Assembly: GCF_030068605.1 (NCBI RefSeq)
Contig: NZ_JASJOU010000005.1
Location: 496,001 to 560,000 of the forward strand
From: Xanthocytophaga agilis
Lineage (GTDB): Bacteria > Bacteroidota > Bacteroidia > Cytophagales > 172606-1
Direction of reading: 5' to 3'
Length of the DNA stretch: 64,000 nt
Made by a program: the position numbers and the translations under genes. The notes beneath the pieces are model-generated. The model made no database searches and was not told the DNA's origin. It saw only the letters and a list, made by a program, of their open reading frames with translations. Within the stretch, counting starts at the first letter, position 1, and each line of letters opens with the position of its first letter. Of this stretch, positions 25,764-33,464 are shown one piece after another.

Positions 25764-26165
25764 TTAAAGTTGTGGAGCATAAGTTGCTGTTTCACCTTTT
25801 GCCATTTCCTGGAGCTTATGGTAAAAAATATAGGAACCAGCAACAAGTAGGATCGGTATAAATATAAATATCCAGGTAGATGCTGGATCTCCATTACTAA
25901 TATGAGAATATAAGGCTCCCAGTAGATCAAATGTCAATCCGGCATATGCCCATTCTTTAATCCTGGGATAACCGGGAATCAGTATTGCTATAATACCTAG
26001 TAGTTTGGCAACTCCCAGAAAAGGGACAATGTAGGCCGGATATCCTAATTTTGTAACATAGGCTACTGCCTCGGGTGCAGAAATGGCATCAAAGATGGAA
26101 CCCAGGCCTAACATCGCTACCATGATACCAGTAATAATCCAGTAAATAATCTTTAGCTTTTTCAT
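25764..26165 (-). CDS. DoxX-family membrane protein
   Basis: Four-helix inner-membrane protein of 133 residues. Helices lie near 5-27 (IIYWIITGIMVAMLGLGSIF), 44-64, 72-90 and 95-115. The family pattern is seen in YVTKLGYPAYIVPFLGVAKLLGIIAILIPGYPRIKEWAYAG. DoxX proteins are linked to redox or respiratory functions, but the role of this short type is not settled. It is first of a two-gene unit with the 89-residue protein. Confidence 0.82.
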   Translation of the reverse strand: MKKLKIIYWIITGIMVAMLGLGSIFDAISAPEAVAYVTKLGYPAYIVPFLGVAKLLGIIAILIPGYPRIKEWAYAGLTFDLLGALYSHISNGDPASTWIFIFIPILLVAGSYIFYHKLQEMAKGETATYAPQL

Positions 26166-26302
26166 ACTCTACATCTGTTAAGGTTTGATGATTGGAATTT
26201 ATACACGAAAGAAGCTTTCGCACAAAAACAGGCTGTACGAAAGCAAAGGAAATCGATTTAATAGTTTATCACAGCTGTAGTAGCAATCTTATTAAAGATA
26301 TC

Positions 26303-26740
26303 TTATTGATAATCATAATTTACCATCCATTGAATACCAAACTTGTCATTAAACATACCAAAATAACTACCCCAGAAAGTTTTTTGCAGGGGCATAGTGA
26401 TGGTTCCACCTTCAGATAACCCGTTGAACAGCTTATCAGCTTCTGCTTCACTATCTGTACCAATCGCAACAGAAAAATTATTACCTTCTGTAAGTGTTTG
26501 TCCATATGCTTCTAGTACATCTGTCCCCATTAGAATAGCATTTTGTCCAATAGGTAAAGAGACATGCATAATTTTTTCCCTGTCATCTTCAGTAAGATTC
26601 GTTTTCGCTTCAGTCTCCATTTCTGGTACCTCCTTGTAGCGTTGTAATGATACAAACTCACCACCAAATACAGACTTGTAGAAAAGGAAGGCTTCTTCCG
26701 TGTTGCCATTGAAATTCAAATAAGGATTGATTGTGGCCAT
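26303..26740 (-). CDS. VOC family protein (PhnB/YjdN-like)
   Basis: 145-residue cytosolic beta-alpha-beta-beta-beta protein of the 3-demethylubiquinone/PhnB-like branch of the VOC superfamily. Visible features are the N-terminal INPYLNFNGNTEEAFLFYKSVFGGEF, the middle IMHVSLPIGQNAILMGTD, the acidic helix SEAEADKLFNGLSEGG, and MPLQKTFWGSYFGMFNDKFGIQWMVNY at the end. Homologues are widespread in Bacteroidota and have no established substrate. A strong promoter with both boxes lies upstream at 26841-26870. Confidence 0.85.
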   Translation of the reverse strand: MATINPYLNFNGNTEEAFLFYKSVFGGEFVSLQRYKEVPEMETEAKTNLTEDDREKIMHVSLPIGQNAILMGTDVLEAYGQTLTEGNNFSVAIGTDSEAEADKLFNGLSEGGTITMPLQKTFWGSYFGMFNDKFGIQWMVNYDYQ

Positions 26741-26840
26741 GTTGTTAACTGTTTAAATGGTTTAGTATAGGAATAATAAATTTTGATTTCAGTATTGTCT
26801 TATGTTTGTTAACGAACAATATCGGTTCCTGAAATCGAGA

Positions 26841-26870
26841 CAAATATACACATAATGTTCTCACTACAAA
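26841..26870 (-). promoter_or_regulatory. Promoter for VOC gene (-33 and -7)
   Basis: Minus strand: TTTG, an 18-bp spacer, then TATATTTG. Both boxes fit the Bacteroidota consensus, about 100 bp before the ATG at 26740. Confidence 0.65.
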
Positions 26871-26971
26871 CATTTTTGTTTTCTTTACAAACATACTACT
26901 GATAAATGATTTTGTGCAGGTGTAAATACGACAAACTGAAGGGGCAATAATGACAAATCTCTTTTACAGAG

Positions 26972-27011
26972 AATGCACTTGTTATTGTCTGTTGACAATA
27001 ACAAGTGCATT
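26972..27011 (-). terminator. Long perfect hairpin after rsgA
   Basis: 18-bp perfect stem (26972-26989 with 26994-27011) around a 4-nt TGTT/AACA loop, 11 bp after the rsgA stop. There is no U tract on minus, so it may act as an mRNA end protector or a factor-dependent terminator rather than a classic one. Confidence 0.5.
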
Positions 27012-27022
27012 AAGGACCACCA

Positions 27023-28084
27023 TTAATATTTGTCTCTCTTACGATACATACTGGCTTCTCGGGATAGCCTGCCTGCCAGTTTATTTCGTCTCCTTCTCTC
27101 ATCAGCGCTAAGATTAAATCGCTGACTTTCTTTTGTCAGTTTCAGGTAACTCTGGTATACCAGTAAGGGTAGTTCGCCAGTATGAATAGCTTCTCTGACA
27201 GCACATCCAGGTTCATCCTGATGGGTACAGTCATGAAAGTGGCAATGAAGAGCCAACTCTTCCAGCTGAGGATGCTGCAATCCAGCTGCAGTCTCTTGAT
27301 CAACAGTAACTCCAAATTCCCGCATACCAGGCGTATCAAGCATTAAACTACCGTTGGGAAGTAAAATTAAATTTCGGGTAGTGGTCGTATGCCTTCCTTT
27401 GCTATTCGCGGTACTAACACTTCCTGCTAATTGAATTTCTGTTCCCATCAGCGTGTTTAAAAGCGAACTTTTACCCACCCCTGAAGAACCTAATAAGACA
27501 TAGGTTTTTCCTACATTCAGATATAGCTTTCGCAATTCTTCCAGCCCTTGTCCTGTTTGAATACTTGTCAGAATAACCGGACATGTATATCCCAATTGGA
27601 TTACTTGCTCAAGATAGTGTTCCGGATTACTAACCAGATCACATTTGGTAAGAATTACAAGAGGTGAAATGTCTAAGGAACATATTTGATACAGATACCT
27701 TTGTAAACGCATTAAGTTAAAGTCACGATCCAATCCCTGAAGTATCCATGCCTGATCAATATTGGTAGCAAGAACCTGTTTTTCCATAGATCTGCCAGGT
27801 GATTTTCGTGATAGTTCGTTTTGTCGTGGAAGTACATCAATAATATAACCCATATCGCCAGTAGCTATAAATACAACCCAATCTCCGACTTTGGGTAAAT
27901 CCCAGGCTTCTTTGCTGTTTAACAATGAACCTGAAACTTCTCCTTCCAGATAACCTGATGCTGTTATAATCTGATATCGTTGACCAAATACTGTACATAT
28001 TCTGCCAACAGATTCAGATAAGGTGTGTGCCGAATAGTTATTTTCAAAAAACGGATTCCAGCCGTATTGAGTTAAAAATGACAT
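27023..28084 (-). CDS. rsgA: Ribosome small subunit-dependent GTPase A
   Basis: Circularly permuted GTPase that assists 30S maturation. The start is taken at the ATG giving MSFLTQYGWNPFF (354 aa); 33 more residues could be read upstream but do not look like the family. An OB-fold part occupies about 30-100, then the permuted G motifs: G4 TKCD, G1 GSSGVGKSSLL, G2 SKGRHTTT, G3 DTPGMREFG. A zinc region follows with Cys and His ligands (HCHFHDCTHQDEPGCAV). A strong promoter lies 217 bp upstream, leaving a long leader. Confidence 0.93.
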   Translation of the reverse strand: MSFLTQYGWNPFFENNYSAHTLSESVGRICTVFGQRYQIITASGYLEGEVSGSLLNSKEAWDLPKVGDWVVFIATGDMGYIIDVLPRQNELSRKSPGRSMEKQVLATNIDQAWILQGLDRDFNLMRLQRYLYQICSLDISPLVILTKCDLVSNPEHYLEQVIQLGYTCPVILTSIQTGQGLEELRKLYLNVGKTYVLLGSSGVGKSSLLNTLMGTEIQLAGSVSTANSKGRHTTTTRNLILLPNGSLMLDTPGMREFGVTVDQETAAGLQHPQLEELALHCHFHDCTHQDEPGCAVREAIHTGELPLLVYQSYLKLTKESQRFNLSADERRRRNKLAGRLSREASMYRKRDKY

Positions 28085-28300
28085 TGTAAAAAATGAAATA
28101 AGGAATCTATACAAGAAGTTTGCAGGAGTGCGATTACTTGTACCTGATTCAGGTGAATAAAGAATAGAAATAGTAGAAGGCAATAGTTACACTGGCTTTC
28201 AAATGAAAGCTTTAAGGATAGAGGGTTATCCCAGTGTTAGGCTACCGATATTCCGGCAGCAAAGAGGCGATATGTATTGGAGATCAGTGACATACAGATA
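28085..28300. other. Long untranslated leader of rsgA
   Basis: About 216 bp between the rsgA ATG and the -7 element. An in-frame upstream extension (start 28183) exists but looks unlike coding sequence. No riboswitch was recognised. Confidence 0.35.
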
Positions 28301-28330
28301 CAAAGGTAACCAATTTATGAAAATTGCAAA
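28301..28330 (-). promoter_or_regulatory. Promoter for rsgA (-33 and -7)
   Basis: Minus strand: TTTG, an 18-bp spacer, then TACCTTTG, a match to both Bacteroidota boxes with the same spacing as the promoter at 26841-26870. Confidence 0.65.
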
Positions 28331-28373
28331 ACAGATTGGTATATTCTGTGAACAAATGAAATAACCTTAATAA

Positions 28374-28409
28374 ACGGCTTTTCAATTTGTACTCATTGAA
28401 AGTATGCCG
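28374..28409 (-). terminator. Imperfect hairpin after the Reg_prop kinase
   Basis: TTTCAAT and CGGC pair with ATTGAAA and GCCG with a bulge, directly after the kinase stop, and CCGTTTATT follows on minus. It is a weak terminator candidate. Confidence 0.35.
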
Positions 28410-31400
28410 TCAGGCTTGCTCACTAACGGAGATGGTTTCTTTTGGCAGGTCTGTCTTTTTCTGTAGCAGAATAGTAAAGGTTGTACCTTTGTTTACTTCG
28501 CTTTCGACCTGAATACTTCCTCGCATGGATTCCACCTGAGTTTTAATCATATACAAGCCAATACCTTTCCCTGGTATATGAGTATGAAACCGTTTAAAAG
28601 GGCTAAATATTTGATTCTTTTTGGTAGTGAGATCTATACCAGATCCATTATCTCTGAATATAAGGGTAATAGTATTATCATCTTCATAGCTGGATACATG
28701 TATTTCCAGAGGAACATTCTCTTGTCTGTATTTGATAGCGTTACCAATCAGATTCAGAAATATATTATGGATATAAGCAGGGACAAGGTAAGCTCTTGAC
28801 ATAGTCAGATTCTCATGAATCCGGACATCTGATTTCTGGATTTCTTCTGCCAGAAGTATTTTAGTATCATGCAGGATAGATTTTAATTCTACCCATTCGT
28901 AAAGTGATTCTGCATCTTTCTGATGATCCAATAAGATGCTCAGATCCTGAATCATTTCATCCAGTTTATGAATAACCTCGCCTGTCTTCTCCATAATAAC
29001 CATATTGAATGGATCGGCGGGATCTTCTGTATTAAATACAGAACATAATCCCAGCAGAGTCGCAACCGGAGATCGGAAGTTATGACTGGTAATAAAAGCG
29101 AATTGCTCTAGTCTTCTATTTTTATTGATCAGTTCTTCTGTCCTTTCCTCAACCAGTTGTTCTAACAAAAGGTGTGATTTTTCCAGAAGAGCATTTTTTT
29201 CTTCAATTGTATTCTTTTGCTGGCTTAGAATATCTCTTTGCTGGGCTAATTCTTCTTTCTGTTGTTCTATCTTGTGAGTCCGTTCCAGTACTCTGTTTTC
29301 CAATATCCGGTTCTGCTTTCGTATGGTATTGGTTTTGACTGTATACCAAATAGATACAAGTAAAACAATAAAGCCTATTAACCCTATACGAAACCAGAAG
29401 GTTTTCCACCAGGGCGGGATAATGATAAGCTGGACAGACGTTCCTTTTTCATTCCATATTCCATCATTGTTAGAGGCTTTTACTCGGAAAGTATAGGTGC
29501 CTGGATCGAGGTTAGTATAGGTAACATGCCGGTTATTACCTACATAATTCCAAGCCTTGTCAAACCCTTCCAGCATATAGGCATATTTGTTCTTTTGTGA
29601 GATTGTGAAGTTTAGTGCTGCAAATTCAAAGGAAATTACAGAGGCATCATGTGGAAGTGTTACAGAAGAACTCTCTCCAATAACTTTTTGTAAAGGTGAA
29701 TCTGATGTTCCTACAGGTACTGATTTATTAAAGATTTGAAAGTCTGTGAGATAAACAGGTGGTATAATTGGGTTCTCTTGGATGCTGTCTGGATAAAAAA
29801 CAGTAAAACCATTGGTCCCGCCAAAGTATAGTTCTCCCGTTTTACTGTGTAGTGAGGCACGATTAAATTCATTGCTTTGTAAGCCGTCTTCCTGTGTATA
29901 CACACGCAGTACTTTAGTAATGGGATTAAACTTGCAAAGACCTTTCTTGGTAGAGATCCATAGATTACCACGTGTATCTTCCTGTATATCCATAACAGCA
30001 TTACTAGGCAAGCCGTCCTGAATGGAATATCTGCTGAAAGCATCTTTACGGGGGTCAAATTTGTTCAATCCTCCACTACTTCCTATCCATATTACGCCTT
30101 GCTTATCTTCAAAAAGAGAATAGATATCATTGCTTGTCAGACTGTTCTTATCTCTATCTTCATGATAGTACCGGATAAAAGTATTTGTTGAAGGGATAAG
30201 CCGAGTAAGGCCATCACCAAGTGTTCCAATCCATATATCACCATTCTGGGCAGGTAATACAACCTGAATATAATCAGAGCTGAGGCTATTGGAATCTGAC
30301 GAATTATGTCGATAAGAGGTAAAGCTATCTTTTTGTGGGTCATATTTAGTGAGACCGCCTCCATATTCACCTATCCATAGTACACCTTGTTTATCCTTTT
30401 TAATAGAGTATGGGTTATTAGTACAAAGGGGAGTGCAGGAGTAAAGTTGAGAAGGAGTATACTTATACCTGGTAAACTTTTTCCTGTCTGCACTAATTCT
30501 GGTTACTCCCCCTTCCCATGCACCTGTCCATACATTATTAAAATCATCTACCAGTACAGATGTCATGAAGTTGCCCAGAATGCTATTTGAATTTTTAGGA
30601 TTTTGCACATAATGAGTAAATGTTCTTTTTTTAGGATCAAAACAGTTAATTCCTCCTCCATCTGTTGCAACCCATACCTTCCCATCAGCGTCCTGTGAAA
30701 AATCATTTACCATATTGTGACTCAAACCAGCAAGAGAGGTAGGGAGATAATGATAGGAGTTAAATTTTTTCTGGTAGCGATCAACCCAATTAATACCTCC
30801 ACCAAATGTACCCACCCACATATTCTGGTGAGAATCCCTATAAATAGAGTAAATAGACGGGCTACTCAAGCTGGTAGGATCCTGCAGATCTGGTAAGTAA
30901 TGTTCAAATTTTTTCTGATCAAATACATCCATACCTCCATTTTCAGTTCCAATCCAAAGATGACCTTGAGCATCTTCATTCAATGAAAGGACTACATTGT
31001 GTCCAATGGAATGAGGGTTAAGAGGATCATGCTGATAATGGATAAATCCATCTTTCTTTTCATTCAGGCAGTCTAGCCCTCCATTTGTACCTATCCAGAG
31101 TTTACCGTTATGGTCTTCGAATACACGTCTTACATAATTGTGAATAAGACTTGCTTTTTGTTCAGTACTATGCTGATAATGGAGAAACTGATTGGTAGAT
31201 TGATCAAAGCGGTCTAATCCTCCATTATCAGTGCCAACCCATATATTGCCTTGGGTGTCTTCAAAAAGACAGGTTATTTCATTATCTATTAAACTGTTTG
31301 GTCTATTAGGTTGGTGAATGTATCTCGTAAATGTATTAGTAATGGGGTTATATTGATTTAAGCCACCTCCATTGGTACCAATCCATATTATACCTTTTTT

Positions 31401-31850
31401 ATCTACTAAAATACTGCTTGCATTGTTATTGCTCAGACTATTCCTATTATTTTTATCTGAAAGATATTGAACGAAAGTCCCTTTACTTGTGATAAACTTA
31501 CTAATTCCTGCTCCAGCAGTTGCAATCCAGAAATTGTGTTCCTGATCTTCTACAATACCCATTACACGATTACCGCTGATGCTTTGAGTATTGTTTGCAT
31601 CATTCTGGTAAACAGTAAATTTATATCCATCATATTTGTCTAACCCATCATCTGTAGCAAACCACATATACCCTTTGCTATCTTGTAAGATGCAATTAAT
31701 GGTACTTTGTGAAAGCCCATCTGCCACAGTGAGGTGTCGGAAATGTAACAGTCTATGATGACCGTAACTTGTTATGTAAAAAAATATAAACACACTGGCT
31801 AATATCCATTTTCTTACCTGTAACCAGTTACCTTTTTGAGTGTGTTTCAT
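28410..31850 (-). CDS. Reg_prop/Y_Y_Y two-component sensor histidine kinase
   Basis: Large sensor kinase (1146 residues from MKHTQKG; an ATG 8 codons upstream is also possible). A signal/anchor is followed by 14 Reg_prop repeats of the form W-x-G-T-x-G-G-G-L (first MWFATDDGLDKYD, last LYFGGTNGFTVFYPD), i.e. two seven-bladed propellers. Then comes the Y_Y_Y domain (YAYMLEGFDKAWNYVG), a TM helix FWFRIGLIGFIVLLVSIW, a coiled coil, HisKA with SHNFRSPVATLLGL, and a HATPase with N box FLNLIGNAIKYR, G1 FRDNGSGIDL and G2 GKGIGLYMIK. No receiver or AraC domain is fused, so it is not the classic polysaccharide-sensing hybrid. The ligand is unknown. Confidence 0.92.
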   Translation of the reverse strand: MKHTQKGNWLQVRKWILASVFIFFYITSYGHHRLLHFRHLTVADGLSQSTINCILQDSKGYMWFATDDGLDKYDGYKFTVYQNDANNTQSISGNRVMGIVEDQEHNFWIATAGAGISKFITSKGTFVQYLSDKNNRNSLSNNNASSILVDKKGIIWIGTNGGGLNQYNPITNTFTRYIHQPNRPNSLIDNEITCLFEDTQGNIWVGTDNGGLDRFDQSTNQFLHYQHSTEQKASLIHNYVRRVFEDHNGKLWIGTNGGLDCLNEKKDGFIHYQHDPLNPHSIGHNVVLSLNEDAQGHLWIGTENGGMDVFDQKKFEHYLPDLQDPTSLSSPSIYSIYRDSHQNMWVGTFGGGINWVDRYQKKFNSYHYLPTSLAGLSHNMVNDFSQDADGKVWVATDGGGINCFDPKKRTFTHYVQNPKNSNSILGNFMTSVLVDDFNNVWTGAWEGGVTRISADRKKFTRYKYTPSQLYSCTPLCTNNPYSIKKDKQGVLWIGEYGGGLTKYDPQKDSFTSYRHNSSDSNSLSSDYIQVVLPAQNGDIWIGTLGDGLTRLIPSTNTFIRYYHEDRDKNSLTSNDIYSLFEDKQGVIWIGSSGGLNKFDPRKDAFSRYSIQDGLPSNAVMDIQEDTRGNLWISTKKGLCKFNPITKVLRVYTQEDGLQSNEFNRASLHSKTGELYFGGTNGFTVFYPDSIQENPIIPPVYLTDFQIFNKSVPVGTSDSPLQKVIGESSSVTLPHDASVISFEFAALNFTISQKNKYAYMLEGFDKAWNYVGNNRHVTYTNLDPGTYTFRVKASNNDGIWNEKGTSVQLIIIPPWWKTFWFRIGLIGFIVLLVSIWYTVKTNTIRKQNRILENRVLERTHKIEQQKEELAQQRDILSQQKNTIEEKNALLEKSHLLLEQLVEERTEELINKNRRLEQFAFITSHNFRSPVATLLGLCSVFNTEDPADPFNMVIMEKTGEVIHKLDEMIQDLSILLDHQKDAESLYEWVELKSILHDTKILLAEEIQKSDVRIHENLTMSRAYLVPAYIHNIFLNLIGNAIKYRQENVPLEIHVSSYEDDNTITLIFRDNGSGIDLTTKKNQIFSPFKRFHTHIPGKGIGLYMIKTQVESMRGSIQVESEVNKGTTFTILLQKKTDLPKETISVSEQA

Positions 31851-32180
31851 ATATTTTAGCCCAATCAGAAACAAATAACGATTTTGCTGTGTGATTGTAT
31901 ACCCAACAGATCTATACCTGATTAATAGTTCTTTTTTTATTTATAAATAACTTTAAGAAGGCTGTTTTTGGCTGGAGATTGATTACTCGCAGAAAGTTAG
32001 TGGTTTGTACTTATTATATACTTATCTGATTAAGTCTGTAACCTTTTCCCTGCTAAGAATTTTGTATTATTCTGTCAGCAAGAAAGTTAATAGAAAAGTG
32101 GGATAGAATGAATAGCCTAAAATAGCATTCTAAAAAATTACAGGCAATTTTACTTAGTGTGTTTGCAGTGCCTATATATT

Positions 32181-32219
32181 TAAAAAACCACAGGCAATAC
32201 CTACCATTGCCTGTGGTTT
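32181..32219 (-). terminator. Terminator for the 34-residue peptide gene
   Basis: Perfect 14-bp stem (32185-32198 and 32206-32219) with a 7-nt loop, followed on minus by TTTTTT. It starts 3 bp after the small-ORF stop, and no other minus-strand gene is close. Confidence 0.8.
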
Positions 32220-32222
32220 CAA

Positions 32223-32327
32223 TTATCCTATATGATGTTCTGTATTACGAATTACGAGACCCACAAAAAGAATAAAGCATCCAATTAATATGAGAGTTGC
32301 CATAGCGATATTCTTTAAATAATACAT
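32223..32327 (-). CDS. Small single-pass membrane peptide, 34 aa
   Basis: Short frame read by eye: ATG at 32327, TAA at 32225-32223. The product begins MYYLKNIAMATLILIGCF, continues as a hydrophobic helix (ILFVGLVI) and ends RNTEHHIG, the pattern of a one-helix membrane peptide with a polar tail. The main support is the strong terminator immediately downstream on the same strand, which otherwise has no gene to end. No perfect TAnnTTTG was found upstream. It could be a leader, a toxin-like or an auxiliary membrane peptide; the function is not known. Confidence 0.5.
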   Translation of the reverse strand: MYYLKNIAMATLILIGCFILFVGLVIRNTEHHIG

Positions 32328-32550
32328 TCATTATAGTAGTTATATCCAAAATCTGTGCCAGTAGTATCTTTGCCACTTTTCCATTTTTACTAAGAACGAT
32401 CAGGTGAGAAAAATATTGGTGTGATGTTTAGTCATTTTGTGTACTTTAGTAATTAGCAGATCGTCCGTAACAGATTATTATGAACGATTTAGTGAGACAA
32501 GCATAACTCTGCTTGCGATTTAATGACTGTACTTCACCTATATATAATCG

Positions 32551-32955
32551 ATGAATATACATATTGATGATATTCCTCTTAGTATAGAAGACATTCCTGA
32601 CTTGGCTATTATCCAGTATTATGTTGTACGAAATAGCTATGAGAATGGTGTATATGGCGATTGTTCGCAGGAGTGTGAAGATTCTGTATCCTTTCAGATA
32701 TATCTTTATCCAGATGTAATTTTGCGTCACCCGGTAGTATATATTTCTGTAAAGGGTACTAAAAATAAGGACAAGGAAATTTATTTAGGTGATTTATATC
32801 TCACTTTCAAAGTATTTGAACAACAGTTCTCAACTAAAAGCCGAACTCCGGAGTTTGAAGTAATATCTCCGGATCGGTTTAGACAGGAACTGACCTGGCT
32901 GCTTCTTAAAAATAAAGAGGCTATTCAGAAAATGGATAACTGGCTTATTACTTAA
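32551..32955 (+). CDS. Hypothetical protein
   Basis: 134 residues, not recognised. It is acidic with no signal peptide. An N-terminal alternating hydrophobic segment (MNIHIDDIPLSIEDIPDLAIIQYYVV) leads into a beta-rich middle with two Cys (GDCSQECED), then DVILRHPVVYISVKGT and a basic-hydrophobic C-terminal helix (FRQELTWLLLKNKEAIQKMDNWL). It ends with an 8-bp overlap with the convergent gene. Nothing in the neighbourhood suggests a role. Confidence 0.55.
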   Translation: MNIHIDDIPLSIEDIPDLAIIQYYVVRNSYENGVYGDCSQECEDSVSFQIYLYPDVILRHPVVYISVKGTKNKDKEIYLGDLYLTFKVFEQQFSTKSRTPEFEVISPDRFRQELTWLLLKNKEAIQKMDNWLIT

Positions 32956-33331
32956 ATATCAATAAAACTACCAACAAGAATACAACCAACCCTGAAACAA
33001 CTATGAGTGTATAGATACGTTTGTTTAGTTGTTCAAACTGTTTTTCAATTTTCTCAACAGCCCACACAGTATCATCTGCATTGCTGGACTCTATTGCTGC
33101 CAGAATAGCCGGATAGATAGCTCGTAACTTTTCGAACTCCTGATCAGAAAGATCCTTGTTTGACATCGCTAGCCTAGTCATAAGTTCTATCAAAGTTTTG
33201 GAAGATGTCTTTGTTATTGCCAATGTCCATTGTGTAAACAAAGGAGAGTCTCTGGGTGCAGAAAGAAGTTGCATTGAAAGTTGACTGAGTTCTTCAACAG
33301 TAAAAGGTTTGACCATATCGTTTGTAATCAA
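32948..33331 (-). CDS. Hypothetical tail-anchored membrane protein
   Basis: 127 residues, not recognised. The first ~100 are helical and charged (SQLSMQLLSAPRDSPLFTQWTLAIT, then IELMTRLAMSNKDLSDQEFEKLRAIYPAI, then a Glu/Lys-rich helix EKIEKQFEQLNKRI). The end is a single hydrophobic helix LIVVSGLVVFLLVVLLIFK that would anchor it in the membrane with its N-terminus in the cytoplasm. A perfect TAnnTTTG element lies 20 bp upstream. The gene is alone, and no partner is apparent. Confidence 0.6.
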   Translation of the reverse strand: MITNDMVKPFTVEELSQLSMQLLSAPRDSPLFTQWTLAITKTSSKTLIELMTRLAMSNKDLSDQEFEKLRAIYPAILAAIESSNADDTVWAVEKIEKQFEQLNKRIYTLIVVSGLVVFLLVVLLIFK

Positions 33332-33351
33332 ACTGTTTGTTCTATAATGTA

Positions 33352-33359
33352 CAAAGCTA
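33352..33359 (-). promoter_or_regulatory. Promoter -7 element for the tail-anchored protein
   Basis: The minus strand reads TAGCTTTG (TAnnTTTG), about 20 bp before the ATG at 33331. Confidence 0.45.
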
Positions 33360-33402
33360 TAATACGATAAATTTAATCAGATATCAAGGACCACTTCATA
33401 GA

Positions 33403-33443
33403 TAAAAAAAATCCCTCAATACCTTTAATGAGCATTGAGGGAT
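33403..33443 (-). terminator. Terminator of the nonulosonate operon
   Basis: Perfect 10-bp stem ATCCCTCAAT/ATTGAGGGAT (33411-33420, 33434-33443) followed by eight Ts on minus, 22 bp after the NeuB-like stop. Confidence 0.9.
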
Positions 33444-33464
33444 CAGTAATTGGATTTATTATCT

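Noticed and set aside
26207-26248. Small CGAAAG/CTTTCG inverted repeats upstream of DoxX
   Set aside because: Only 6-7 bp and imperfectly spaced; not strong enough to call an operator.
28085-28183. N-terminal extension of rsgA
   Set aside because: 33 extra residues not seen in the family; the ATG at 28084 gives the expected start.
32446-32730. 94-codon minus-strand frame
   Set aside because: It overlaps the plus-strand 134-residue gene, is rich in Tyr/Ile/Arg and looks like an antisense shadow.
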